In this document: positions 18,431 to 27,417 of the stretch, piece after piece
Numbering within the stretch: the first letter of the stretch is position 1
Layout: every line of letters begins with the position of its first letter
Source: DAOPZC01 sp035353175
GTDB taxonomy: Bacteria > Verrucomicrobiota > Kiritimatiellia > RFP12 > UBA1067
Direction: 5' to 3'
DNA: 64,000 bases
Assembly (NCBI GenBank): GCA_035353175.1
Contig: DAOPZC010000002.1
Location: 158,579-222,578, forward strand
Translations under genes and position numbers: made by a program
The notes under the pieces: model-generated
The model's database searches: none
Told to the model about the DNA's origin: nothing
What the model saw: the letters and a program-made list of their open reading frames with translations, nothing else

Positions 18431-19720
18431 ATGAGAAAGTTTTTGTGTTACGTGATCGTGGCTGCGCTCGCCGTGTCCACCGGCGGGGTTGCGGCTGCCG
18501 AAAAAGTTACGGTCGTTCTCGAGGACAACGTTGACCAGATGCGACTGTCGGCGGGATCGTTGGCATACCGCGGCGATCCTGAACTGCGCGATGCATTCCG
18601 CACACTTCAGGCACGACTGCAGACGATGCTTGTTTCGTCGGGGCGAGTCGATGTGAAGCCCAAGAACGCCTTCAACAAAGCGCGTACGCAGGAAAAGGTC
18701 TATCTGTGCAGCTACACGCTCGTGCAGGGGAGCGTAAAGAAGTTCCAGACGGGAAAACCCGAATGTTATATCATTGGGCTCAACCTCCAAGCTTGGAATT
18801 ATCTCACTGAGACCGCGCTGCCGGAATTGACGAGAACCGTCGATTTGCGGGTCCCCGCGACCACGCCTGAAAACGCATTCGCGTATGTGGTGCGTTATCT
18901 CGCTTTCATCACGTTGGAAGAGCTCTCACCCGTGACCGTGCTGAAGCGGGACGGCAACGACATCTATGTGAACGCGGGCAGCGAACTGTTGAAGAAAGGC
19001 GATGTTCTGCAAATCCGAGGCGAGGGTTTCCGGGAACACGCATCCGCCCGCGTAATCGGGACCGAAAGAATGTCGGCGGTCGCCGAATTAACAGACGGCG
19101 ATCTGTCCCTTGTCAAAGCAGGCGCTGTATGCCGTTTCGTCCTGCCGGATGTCGTTGCAGAGGCGGGATTGGCTGACGCTGGACCGCGAAACAAGGTGCC
19201 GACCGTGAAAATATCGGAGGTGAAAACCACCGTGGATTCTGCCACCGTCAAAACGTACAATGTGCAGACGACGCAGTACAGAGGGCGCGCGAGCAAGATG
19301 TATAAGGCTGTGCCGGCAGAACAAACTGTCGATCTTTCGGGGCTTCCGGACAAGTTGAGATTGCAGTTGCGGACAGTGGGGCAGGGGACGGGATTGAAAT
19401 TGCTGGCGCTGAATCCATCGCAGGAGCAGGAAGAAGCCGTCGACTATGCGCTCGCGTGCGTCATCAGCGGCTACAGCGAGTGGCACACCGCAGGGCGAAC
19501 AACCGATAGCGGGATTCTTGCTTTTCAACAGAAAGCTGCGTTAAACGTGTATTTCGAGCTGAAGGAAACCAAGACGGGTACGGTTGTTGTGGCTGACACC
19601 GTGAAATCTGTTATGCAGGAGCCGGCAACGGGGCAGCGAATGGATATTGCGGATGCCTTAATTGCGGATAGCACTATGCAGATCGCCGCCAAAATTCAGA
19701 ACGCGGTCCGGAATAAGTAG
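18431..19720 (+). CDS. Secreted protein of unknown function
   Basis: The 429-residue protein has a signal peptide (MRKFLCYVIVAALAVSTGGVAAA) and no lipobox. Near residues 180-235 the pattern 'IYVNAGSELLKKGDVLQIRGEG' followed by a beta-rich AVAELTDGDLSLVKAGAVCR stretch resembles C-terminal domains of FlgT-like or CsgG-associated envelope proteins. This is a resemblance only. The C-terminal part (ALACVISGYSEW, then LNVYFELKETKTGTVVVADTV) has the look of CsgG/curli-type assembly proteins that collect 'activated' states. Start ATG 18431 is preceded by AGGGAGAGG; the upstream open frame lacks one. Confidence 0.6.
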   Translation: MRKFLCYVIVAALAVSTGGVAAAEKVTVVLEDNVDQMRLSAGSLAYRGDPELRDAFRTLQARLQTMLVSSGRVDVKPKNAFNKARTQEKVYLCSYTLVQGSVKKFQTGKPECYIIGLNLQAWNYLTETALPELTRTVDLRVPATTPENAFAYVVRYLAFITLEELSPVTVLKRDGNDIYVNAGSELLKKGDVLQIRGEGFREHASARVIGTERMSAVAELTDGDLSLVKAGAVCRFVLPDVVAEAGLADAGPRNKVPTVKISEVKTTVDSATVKTYNVQTTQYRGRASKMYKAVPAEQTVDLSGLPDKLRLQLRTVGQGTGLKLLALNPSQEQEEAVDYALACVISGYSEWHTAGRTTDSGILAFQQKAALNVYFELKETKTGTVVVADTVKSVMQEPATGQRMDIADALIADSTMQIAAKIQNAVRNK

Positions 19721-19894
19721 CACTTTCTCATCGGCTGCCAGTTGCGGCGCGGTGTAACGGCGGCGGGGAGGACGGTGTATACCTGAGCGAAGACGCCCGC
19801 TGCGGGAGGCGATGCGCCGTTCCCCAAAGTCGAAGCGGAGGTCCTGCGCTTTCGCAGGCCGCGGAACAATGCGGCGCGTCGAAGGAGGTGTCAC
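19721..19894. other. Intergenic region, nothing strong recognised
   Basis: It holds a small hairpin (CCTGC/GCAGG near 19843-19858), with no T-run and no convincing promoter. The next gene has its own strong ribosome-binding site. Confidence 0.4.
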
Positions 19895-20887
19895 GTGTCG
19901 AAACTGCCCGTCTTGGCGTTCGCCCTTGTTGTGCCGGTTTTCTGTTCCCAGGTGTTGGCGGTGGCGGCCGCGTATGATCCGCTGCGACTGCCGGCGGCGT
20001 TCGCGCCCGCGGCGACTAATCTCACGGTGCGCGACCCGGACCGCGGCCGGGACTTGCCGGTCCGGGTCTATTTGCCGGCCGCCACGAACGCGGCGCCCGT
20101 CGTGCTCTTCAGCCACGGCCTCGGCGGTTCGCGCGAGAACAGCCCCTATCTGGGCAGCCACTGGTCGGGCCGCGGCTATGCGGTCGTGTTCGTGCAGCAC
20201 CCGGGTAGCGACGAGTCGGTTTGGAAAGGCCAAGCGGGCAGGGGCGAGCGCCTGAAGGCGATGCGGGCGGCCGCGAGCGCGAAGAATTTTGCGCTCCGCG
20301 TCAAAGACGTCCCCGGCGTGCTGGACCAGTTGACGCGCTGGAACGAAGCGAAGGGCCATCCGCTCTGCGGGCGGCTCGACCTTTCAAAAGTCGGCATGTG
20401 CGGGCACTCCTTCGGCGCCCTCACGACGCAGGCGGTGAGCGGGCAGCGTTTTCCCCTGGGGGTCGTCAACGACGCCGACGGCCGCATCAAGGCTGCCGTC
20501 GCCTTCAGCCCGAGCGCGCCCAAGCGCGGCAGCGCGGAGCGCGCGTTCGGCGGCGTTTCGGTCCCGTGGCTGCTGATGACCGGCACGAAGGACACCTCCT
20601 TCGTCAACGACACGGATGTCGAATCGCGGCTCAAGGTCTTTCCGGCGCTGCCTCCCGGCCACAAATACGAACTGGTGCTCGAGGGGGCGGAACACTCCGT
20701 TTTCGGCGACCGCCCGCTGCCAGGCGACCAAGAGGCCCGCAATCCGAACCATCACCGCGCGATCCTGGCGCTGAGCACCGCGTTCTGGGACGCGTACCTG
20801 CGCGGCGATGCCGCGGCCCGTGGCTGGCTGGACGGGGCCGGCGCGCGCGGCGTGCTGGAACCCAACGACCGCTGGCAGAGGAAATAG
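19895..20887 (+). CDS. Secreted alpha/beta hydrolase
   Basis: The 330-residue protein starts at GTG 19895 directly after AAGGAGGTG, the best ribosome-binding site in the window. A signal peptide covers about residues 1-22. Core motifs are FSHGLGGSRENS (oxyanion region), GMCGHSFGALTT (nucleophile Ser in G-H-S-F-G), LLMTGTKDTS (Asp region) and GAEHSVFG (catalytic His). The pattern fits dienelactone hydrolase or PAF-acetylhydrolase-like esterases. The substrate is unknown. Confidence 0.85.
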   Translation: MSKLPVLAFALVVPVFCSQVLAVAAAYDPLRLPAAFAPAATNLTVRDPDRGRDLPVRVYLPAATNAAPVVLFSHGLGGSRENSPYLGSHWSGRGYAVVFVQHPGSDESVWKGQAGRGERLKAMRAAASAKNFALRVKDVPGVLDQLTRWNEAKGHPLCGRLDLSKVGMCGHSFGALTTQAVSGQRFPLGVVNDADGRIKAAVAFSPSAPKRGSAERAFGGVSVPWLLMTGTKDTSFVNDTDVESRLKVFPALPPGHKYELVLEGAEHSVFGDRPLPGDQEARNPNHHRAILALSTAFWDAYLRGDAAARGWLDGAGARGVLEPNDRWQRK

Positions 20888-20911
20888 GCATTGGGACCAA
20901 GGTCGCAAAGG

Positions 20912-20940
20912 TTGCAACACAATGAATATATAAATATAAT
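20912..20940 (+). promoter_or_regulatory. Promoter of the LamG-like gene
   Basis: TTGCAA (20912-20917), exactly 17 bases, and a perfect TATAAT (20935-20940). The -35 lies in an 8-bp palindrome, GTTGCAAC. The predicted start is about 88 bases before ATG 21035. Confidence 0.65.
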
Positions 20941-21034
20941 GGGACAGCGATTTAGAAGGGAAAGGGACTTGCTTGCCGCTTGCGTGACGTGATAAAGTGA
21001 TCAAGGTTTCATGGTGCTGAACAGGAGATATAAA

Positions 21035-22834
21035 ATGAACAAGGCATTCGGTTTTCGTATATACCTGTGCATGTCGCTCTTGATCGCGGGGTTTTGCGCC
21101 TTGCCTCCGTCGGTAAACGCAGGCGTCTATGACGACTGCAAGGCCTGGTATCACTTCGACTTTGCGACCAATTACACGGTCGGCGCTGCCAACGTCGTCT
21201 CCGTCAACGAGATCCGCGACCAGCGCAGCTGGGGCTCGGCTGCAGTGAAAGGCGCGGGCGGTTACCATGCGACCGGCATCACGGGCCCTCTGGGCGGCCC
21301 GCAGTGGACGAATGCGCCGGTCGCGTCCTCCGGCAACTATGCCGGCGGCGGCAAGTACGGCAACCTCTCTGTCCGTTTCGAGCCGCTGACGAACGGGCTG
21401 GGGCAGATCTATCCGCCCGCCATCCAAGTCAGTAACCTGCAGCTGCCGGGCTCCTCGACGATCATCACGCGGTTTCTGTGGGACGGCTTCGCCTACAGCT
21501 CCGGCTATCCCGGCTGGATTCTCAACAACAACTTAGACTGGGGCAGCTCGGCGGAAAAGGCCCGCGGCTGGATGTTCGGCGTGCGCGGTGACAGCGGCAC
21601 CCGTCTCGGCATGTACGTCGGGCAAACTGCGTTTTTCCTCGACACCTATACGATCGTCACCGGCAGGTGGTACGACGCCGCCGCCGTGCTGACGGACAAT
21701 GGCCCCGGCACCAACGACACGGTCGAGCTTTACCTCTGGCCGAACGAGCCGGCCGGCAAGCTCTACTACAAAAAATTTACGACGTGGGCCGTCACGAATT
21801 CCATCCCGACAACCGGTGCCGTCATCGGCTCCGAGTCTTACCAAACCGGCTACAGCGTCCCGACCTCGAACGGCTGCAAATCGTTCAAGGGGATGGTCAA
21901 CCACCTCGCCGTTTGGAACCGCGCGCTTTCCTACGCCGAGGTGACCGAGGCCTTCGGCTACCCCCACAACCGCTTCCAGATCGGCCTCAACAACAACAGC
22001 CTGTACGACCTGGGGCCCGAGTCCGAAGCCGACGAAACGTACAGGCCGAACGATCCGTGGCACACCATGCGCCGCGCGGTCACCCCCGCGTACCCTCTCG
22101 CCACGCTGAAGCTCCCTTTCACGAACGACCAGCACAGGCTCAACTACGCGTTCCACGTCAAGACGCTGACCGACGCAAACCAGGCGGGCAGCCTGGAGCT
22201 GATCGTGAACAACGTGACGAACGCCACGCAGGAGGCTGGCCCCGGCAAGGACCTCTACTGGTTTGTCACCACCAACCTGCTGGTCAAGGGGACGAACACG
22301 GTGACCCTCCGGTACGTCTCCGGCCCCTCCCCGTTCATTGGCATTGACTGGTGTGAACTGGCCGGTTCCTGGCAGGTGGGTTACGAAACCGGCAGCACCG
22401 GCGATTTCTCGCAAGAGGGCGGCGCCCTATCCGCGCACTTCTATGTCACGGAATCAACCTGGACGAACGTCTACCGGGCCATCCTTCCCGGCGTGACGAA
22501 CGCGTTCGTTCACTTCACACTCTCGCCCGAGCTGAAGCAGAAGTACCTCTTCACCTACACGACGCGCATCATCGGACAGGGACCCGGCTCGCTGACCAAC
22601 TATCCGTTCAGCGTAAACTTCAACAATCTGCGCATCAAGAGTTATCCGGCGGTACCCAACGGCACCTACATCCGGCTGCCGCTTGAGCGTGAAGATCTCG
22701 TCGCCGGCGAAAACGTGATCCAGCTGATGTACAACGGCCCGTCGTGGGCCGGCGGCGGCGGCTGGCTCCAGTTCGACTTCCACCGCTTGAACATGTCGCT
22801 ATGGCCTGCCGGCACGTTGCTCCGAGTGAAATAA
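21035..22834 (+). CDS. Secreted LamG/concanavalin-like protein with C-terminal GTLLRVK tag
   Basis: A 599-residue exported protein; the signal peptide ends near VNAG at about residue 30. An N-terminal jelly-roll domain of LamG type is suggested by 'CKAWYHFDF', 'GRWYDAAAVLTDN' and 'FKGMVNHLAVWNRALSYAEVTEAF'. The second half has two beta-rich segments resembling carbohydrate-binding or polysaccharide-lyase accessory domains ('GTNTVTLRYVSG', 'GENVIQLMYNG'). It ends in GTLLRVK, matching the tail of the three repeat proteins at 40-48 kb. The start at 21035, after AGGAGA, is preferred over ATG 21011. The role is likely binding or degrading polysaccharides. Confidence 0.7.
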   Translation: MNKAFGFRIYLCMSLLIAGFCALPPSVNAGVYDDCKAWYHFDFATNYTVGAANVVSVNEIRDQRSWGSAAVKGAGGYHATGITGPLGGPQWTNAPVASSGNYAGGGKYGNLSVRFEPLTNGLGQIYPPAIQVSNLQLPGSSTIITRFLWDGFAYSSGYPGWILNNNLDWGSSAEKARGWMFGVRGDSGTRLGMYVGQTAFFLDTYTIVTGRWYDAAAVLTDNGPGTNDTVELYLWPNEPAGKLYYKKFTTWAVTNSIPTTGAVIGSESYQTGYSVPTSNGCKSFKGMVNHLAVWNRALSYAEVTEAFGYPHNRFQIGLNNNSLYDLGPESEADETYRPNDPWHTMRRAVTPAYPLATLKLPFTNDQHRLNYAFHVKTLTDANQAGSLELIVNNVTNATQEAGPGKDLYWFVTTNLLVKGTNTVTLRYVSGPSPFIGIDWCELAGSWQVGYETGSTGDFSQEGGALSAHFYVTESTWTNVYRAILPGVTNAFVHFTLSPELKQKYLFTYTTRIIGQGPGSLTNYPFSVNFNNLRIKSYPAVPNGTYIRLPLEREDLVAGENVIQLMYNGPSWAGGGGWLQFDFHRLNMSLWPAGTLLRVK

Positions 22835-22944
22835 TGACAGCACATGAGAAGCGCCCGCTTTAGTGCCTTGCGAAACAACAAGCGCACTTAAAAACAAGTC
22901 GGGTTGCGGACGACTCCGCCGCATTAGAAAAAAAGGGAATCAAT

Positions 22945-24315
22945 GTGAATACGGCTGTTTCGCTTGCTGTTTGTTGCACGCTGGCGGTGTTTGCCGCACA
23001 GGCGCTCACGAAGGAAGGGTTCGAGAGCGGGATCGGCACGAAGGAACACCCCTGGATGATCGCGGACGCCGGGCAGCTCGATCGGCTGCGGTTCTTTCTG
23101 GGGCCCGTCCACTCCAACGCCTGGTTTGCGCTCGCGAATGATGTCGACCTGGCCGCCTATCTTTCACCCGGGGGGACCGGGTATGCGGAGTGGGGGGCGG
23201 CGGGCTGGTCGCCGATCGGTTATCCCACGGAGTGGCCGAATCGGAGCGGGGGCTTCTATGGGAAACTGAACGGCAACGGACATCGGGTGTCCGGTCTGTG
23301 GATCAACCGCGACTCGACGGGCGTCGGGCTGTTCGGTTGCACGGAAGAGGGCTGCGAGATCCTGAACCTGGAGGTGGTGTCCGATGCGGCTCAGGGAGGG
23401 GTGCGAGGAGCTGGCGAGACGGGCGGGATTGTCGGCGTCGCGTTTGGAAGCCGTCTGGCCAACGCCAGCATGAGGGGGCTCGTGCGTGGGGCCAGCTCGG
23501 TCGGCGGACTGATCGGAATGGTTGAGGCGACGGTCCTTTCCAACTGCCAGGCCGAGTGCACCGTTGCGCTCGATGCCGGGCATGGCGTCGCCGGCGGCCT
23601 CGTCGGCGGCCTGCACAACGGGCTGGTCGTGTCCAGCTATGCGAATGGCCCGGTGAGCGGCAGCTACTGCGTGGGCGGCCTGGTCGGCAGCGTCAACACC
23701 TACGGCACGCTCTCGAACTGTTACGCCCTGGGGCGCGTGACGGGCAACGACCGCGTGGGCGGCGTGGCCGGCAGCAATTTCGGTGTGATCTCGCATGTGT
23801 ATTCGGCGTGCGTGGTGGAGGGCGGCACCAGCGCCGGCGGGCTTGCCGGTGAGAACGGTTATGGCACGCGCGCAATCGCCTACAGCCATTTCGACGTGGA
23901 TGCGGCCGGGGTTACGAACGGGGTCGGCGGCGGCTACGCGCTCGGAGAGGGATACGGCAAGACCGCCGAGGAGATGTGGCGGCAGGCGACGTTCGCCGGC
24001 TGGGATTTCGACGCGGTCTGGTCTATCCGGGAAGGGCTTGCCTGTCCGGTGTTCCGGTGGCAACCCTATGCCCCTGTCAGCATCAAGGTTGCAGGCTTCA
24101 CAACGGCCGCGGGCGCGCTCGCCTTCACGTGGCGTGATGTCGGCACGAATGTGCCGGTGGTCTGCGGCAAGGCGCGGCTTTCCGATGCGGAATGGACGCC
24201 GCTCGCGAGCGGCGACGGCCTGACCGTCCAGGTGCACGGCGCAGGTGCCACCCTTGTCCTGGATGCGCAGGACGGGGCGCCGCCCTATCGCTTCTTCACG
24301 GTCATTGTGCCGTAA
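22945..24315 (+). CDS. Secreted GLUG-motif protein
   Basis: The 456-residue protein starts at GTG 22945 after AAGGGA, overlapping an out-of-frame ATG. It has a signal peptide (MNTAVSLAVCCTLAVFAAQA). The middle (about residues 110-310) is built of GLUG repeats, e.g. VGGLIGMVEA, AGGLVGGLHNG, VGGLVGSVNTYGTLSNCYALGRVTG and VGGVAGSNFG, a Gly-rich beta-helix-like surface repeat. The C-terminal about 80 residues form a fibronectin-like domain with a WTPLASGDG segment and a FFTVIVP end, common in PVC-group secreted proteins. It is likely a surface adhesin or matrix protein. Confidence 0.8.
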   Translation: MNTAVSLAVCCTLAVFAAQALTKEGFESGIGTKEHPWMIADAGQLDRLRFFLGPVHSNAWFALANDVDLAAYLSPGGTGYAEWGAAGWSPIGYPTEWPNRSGGFYGKLNGNGHRVSGLWINRDSTGVGLFGCTEEGCEILNLEVVSDAAQGGVRGAGETGGIVGVAFGSRLANASMRGLVRGASSVGGLIGMVEATVLSNCQAECTVALDAGHGVAGGLVGGLHNGLVVSSYANGPVSGSYCVGGLVGSVNTYGTLSNCYALGRVTGNDRVGGVAGSNFGVISHVYSACVVEGGTSAGGLAGENGYGTRAIAYSHFDVDAAGVTNGVGGGYALGEGYGKTAEEMWRQATFAGWDFDAVWSIREGLACPVFRWQPYAPVSIKVAGFTTAAGALAFTWRDVGTNVPVVCGKARLSDAEWTPLASGDGLTVQVHGAGATLVLDAQDGAPPYRFFTVIVP

Positions 24316-24348
24316 CGCGCCCGCCGGCGCCGCCGGACGCCGGAAAAC

Positions 24349-24591
24349 TCAGTGGCCGCCGCAGGCGCCGGCGCAGCCGCAACCGCCGCTGCGCACGGCC
24401 GGGCACGCGGCTTCGCTCGCGCAGCAGCCGCAGCCTTTCGGTCTCGCTTGGGCCGCGGCGAAGGTCGAGAACTGCTTGCTGATTTTTTTCGAGCCGCAGG
24501 CCGGGCACTGGCCGGGCGTGTCGGAAAGGGTGCGGGCCAGATGCTCGAAGGCGCGGCCACAGGCGGAACAGGTGTATTCGTAGATGGGCAT
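24349..24591 (-). CDS. FmdB-type zinc ribbon protein
   Basis: The 80-residue protein begins MPIYEYTCSACGRAFEHL and has CxxC pairs at Cys8/11 and Cys29/32 (CPACGSKKISKQF), the standard FmdB/CxxC-CxxC regulator pattern. The tail is unusually Cys/Gly-rich (GCGCC, GGCGCAGACGGH), possibly another metal site. The function of the family is not settled. It sits just downstream of potD on the same strand, convergent with the GLUG gene. No ribosome-binding site is evident. Confidence 0.85.
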   Translation of the reverse strand: MPIYEYTCSACGRAFEHLARTLSDTPGQCPACGSKKISKQFSTFAAAQARPKGCGCCASEAACPAVRSGGCGCAGACGGH

Positions 24592-24644
24592 AGCGGTATA
24601 AGCGGTGAAGAATTAGGAAATCACGGGAGTGGGAGCGGAAGCCC

Positions 24645-25691
24645 TCATTCGGTGGCTTTGATGGTGTCCCATACCTTGGAGTAGAGGGCGTTGGCGGCGC
24701 CGAGGTCTTTCAGCACTTCGGCTTTTTCCAGGACTTCTGCCGGCGGCAGGATCGCCGGGTTCTTGCGGTATTCCTCAGGCAGTTTGGCGATGCCGTGGGT
24801 GTTGGGCATGGGCGCGCAGATGTATTGGATGTTCTTGCAGGCGTTGTCAGGGTCGTAGAGGAAATTGATGAAGGCGTGCGCCAGCGCCGCCTCTTTCGCG
24901 GTCTTGGGGATGACCATCTCGTCGCAGGCCGCGGTGAAGCCTTCTTTGGGGAAGGCGAAGCCGATGTTTGCGGGATCCTCCAGCATAACCTGCGCGATGT
25001 CGCCGCTGTAGCCGTGCCCCAGCACGAACTCGCCGCTGGCGATGCCGGTCTTGTACTGCTCGTTGTCGAACTTCGCGATGTTCTTCTTCCAGCGCAACAC
25101 GACGTCGCACGCTTTCTGCAACTCGTCGGGATTGGTCGCATTCAGGCTGAAGCCGAGCGACTTGAGGCCCGCGCCGATAGTTTCGCGGAAGTCGTTCAGG
25201 AGCGAGGAGCGTCCTTTGAACGCGGGATTGTCAAAGCTGGCCCACGAATCGACCGCGGCATCGCCGATCTTGTCCTTGCGGTAGGCGATGCCGGTGAAGG
25301 TGACCGCGTACGGCACGTTGTAGGTCATCTCCGGGTTGAGGATCACGCTCCTGTAGGCCTCCGCAAAGTGTGCGGCCACGTTGGGCAGCTTGCTCTTGTC
25401 GAGCGGCAGGAGCATGTTGTTCTGGACCATGAGGCTGATCTGGTAGGAACTCGGGAAGATGATGTCGTAGCCGCCGCTGCCCGCCTGGACCTTGGCGTAC
25501 ATGGTCTCGTTGGAATCGAAGGTGTCGATCTTGACGCGGCAGCCGTTCGCCTGCTCGAAGGCCGTGACCAGCTCCGGGTCGAGGTAGTCCGACCAGGTGT
25601 AGAGGTGAAGGGTCGGGCGTTTAGGGCCGCAGCCGCCGACGAGCGCCGCGACGGTGAGGGTGAGCGTCATGAGCAGGAAGATGTGTTTCAT
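24645..25691 (-). CDS. potD: Spermidine/putrescine-binding lipoprotein
   Basis: PotD is the periplasmic substrate-binding part of the polyamine ABC transporter. The true start is ATG 25691 (GGAG upstream), giving 348 residues; the longer frame to 26507 runs in a shadow frame of potC. MKHIFLLMTLTLTVAALVGGC carries a lipobox with Cys21, so it is a lipoprotein. Characteristic features are LHLYTWSDYLDPELVTAFE and YDIIFPSSYQISLM. It overlaps potC by 4 bases. Confidence 0.92.
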   Translation of the reverse strand: MKHIFLLMTLTLTVAALVGGCGPKRPTLHLYTWSDYLDPELVTAFEQANGCRVKIDTFDSNETMYAKVQAGSGGYDIIFPSSYQISLMVQNNMLLPLDKSKLPNVAAHFAEAYRSVILNPEMTYNVPYAVTFTGIAYRKDKIGDAAVDSWASFDNPAFKGRSSLLNDFRETIGAGLKSLGFSLNATNPDELQKACDVVLRWKKNIAKFDNEQYKTGIASGEFVLGHGYSGDIAQVMLEDPANIGFAFPKEGFTAACDEMVIPKTAKEAALAHAFINFLYDPDNACKNIQYICAPMPNTHGIAKLPEEYRKNPAILPPAEVLEKAEVLKDLGAANALYSKVWDTIKATE

Positions 25692-26500
25692 GAGGGAACT
25701 CCGTTCTTGTGCCCGTTCTGGGCTTTTGTTTGCTTGAGATTCTGGAAGGCGCGGCTGGCGAGCACCAGCGTGAAGGTGAGCGCCAGCATGACGGTCGACA
25801 GGCAGTTGATGACCGGCAGCTTCGGGCTGTGTTTGATCATGCTGTAAACCTTCAGCGGCAGCGTGCTGGACCCCGGGCCGGCCACGAAGAAGGTGATCAC
25901 GAAATCGTCGATCGAAAGGGTGAAGGCCAGCAGACCGCCCGAAATGATGCCGGGCAGCAGCAGCGGCAGCTGCACCTTGACGAACGAGATCCACGCGTTG
26001 GCGCCGAGGTCGCGCGCGGCCTCGATGAGGCTGTCGTCGAAATCCTGCAGGCGCGCGAGGACGGTCATGGTCACGTAGCTCACGCAGAAGGTGGTGTGGG
26101 CCAGCAGGATGGTGTGCAGTCCGCAGTCCATGCCGACCGCGGTGAAGGTGAGCAGCAGGCTGATGCCCATGAGGATCTCGGGAATGACGAGCGGTGTGTA
26201 GATCAGGCCGTAGTGGACATTCTGCAGGCGCGAGTCCCAGCGGTGCAGGGCGAGCGCGGCGGTCGTGCCGAGCAGGCAGGAGGCCAGCGTGGCGCCGGTC
26301 GCGATGAGCAGGCTGTTGACGAAGGCGAACCAGACCTGGTTGTCCGCGAGGAGCTGGCCGTACCACTTGAGCGTGAAGCCCTCCCAGGTGCCGCCGAAAC
26401 GCGACAGGTTGAACGAATTGGCCGTCAGCACCACGATGGGCAGATAGAGAAAGGCCAGCACCAGGACCAGCATGATCAGCGGGAAGGGGTTGCGCTTCAA
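25688..26500 (-). CDS. potC: Spermidine/putrescine ABC transporter permease PotC
   Basis: A 270-residue inner-membrane permease with six or so membrane helices and the EAA loop EAARDLGANAWISFVKV that docks with the ATPase. It overlaps potB and potD by 4 bases (ATGA). N-terminal PIVVLTANSFNLSRFGGTW is typical of PotC. Confidence 0.92.
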   Translation of the reverse strand: MKRNPFPLIMLVLVLAFLYLPIVVLTANSFNLSRFGGTWEGFTLKWYGQLLADNQVWFAFVNSLLIATGATLASCLLGTTAALALHRWDSRLQNVHYGLIYTPLVIPEILMGISLLLTFTAVGMDCGLHTILLAHTTFCVSYVTMTVLARLQDFDDSLIEAARDLGANAWISFVKVQLPLLLPGIISGGLLAFTLSIDDFVITFFVAGPGSSTLPLKVYSMIKHSPKLPVINCLSTVMLALTFTLVLASRAFQNLKQTKAQNGHKNGVPS

Positions 26501-27402
26501 GCCGCACCTCCCCGCTGCTTCACGCCGTTGGACTCTGCGCGACGCAGCGCCTCGTTGCTGTCCTGGCGCTTGAGGAGCCAGGCGACCAGGCCGAGCGGGA
26601 CAAGCACGCCGATGGCCATGAGGGCCGACAGGGCGCTGGCGTGCGGCAAGTTGCGGTCAGGGAACGTCCGCTGATAGATCTTGTTGCCGACCAGCTCGCT
26701 GTTCTTTCCGCCCACGAGATCAGGGATCACATAAGAGCCGACCGACGGGATGAAAACCATCAGGATGGCGGAGATCACACCGCGCCGGATGCCGGGGATG
26801 AAGATCTTGCGGAAGGCGAGAAAGCTGCGCGCGCCGAGGTCGCGCGCGGCCTCCAGCAGAGAGAAGTCGAACTTCTCGGCGGCGGCGTAGATCGGCATGA
26901 TGGCGAAAGGCAGGAAGGAGTAGATGCTGACCAGTAGGATCGCGCCAGAGTTGTAAAGCAGTTGCGTGCCCGGTTCCGCCAGGCCCAGGGCGAGCAGGAC
27001 GTGCTTAAGGAAACCCTCGGGGTGCAGGAGCAGACGCCAAGCGAAAACGCGCACCACGAAGCTGGTCCAGAACGGCAGCATGATGAGGCCGGCCATCACC
27101 GCCCGCCACTTTTTCTGCATGCGGGCGATGGCGAAGGCGCAGGGCAGGGCGAGAACCACGCAGCCGGCCGTGGTGGCCGCGCTGATCCAGAGGGTGCGCC
27201 AGATGATGGCCGGGTAGTTGGGGTTGGAGATGTGCCGCCAGGTGTCGAGCGTCCACTCCCTGCCGATGCCGCCGTCCGGAGCGGCAGAGTGGAAAGAGAT
27301 CGCCGCCACCAGCAGGGTCGGGACAACAAAGAAAACCGTGAGCCAAAGCACGGAGGGAGCCGACATGGCCCATTCTGTCCAGCGTCGTTTGCGTATCGGC
27401 AT
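26497..27402 (-). CDS. potB: Spermidine/putrescine ABC transporter permease PotB
   Basis: The 301-residue permease has several membrane spans and the EAA loop EAARDLGARSFLAFRKIFIPG. It is followed by the PotB-like VGSYVIPDLVGGKNS. It is the third gene back from potD and pairs with PotC to form the channel. The 4-base overlap with potC implies translational coupling, and 15 bases separate it from potA. Confidence 0.92.
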   Translation of the reverse strand: MPIRKRRWTEWAMSAPSVLWLTVFFVVPTLLVAAISFHSAAPDGGIGREWTLDTWRHISNPNYPAIIWRTLWISAATTAGCVVLALPCAFAIARMQKKWRAVMAGLIMLPFWTSFVVRVFAWRLLLHPEGFLKHVLLALGLAEPGTQLLYNSGAILLVSIYSFLPFAIMPIYAAAEKFDFSLLEAARDLGARSFLAFRKIFIPGIRRGVISAILMVFIPSVGSYVIPDLVGGKNSELVGNKIYQRTFPDRNLPHASALSALMAIGVLVPLGLVAWLLKRQDSNEALRRAESNGVKQRGGAA

Positions 27403-27417
27403 GGGACATGCTCCTCT

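Noticed and set aside
24645..26507. 620-codon frame ending in PotD read as one protein
   Set aside because: The first 272 codons lie in a shadow frame of potC; PotD begins with its lipoprotein signal at 25691.
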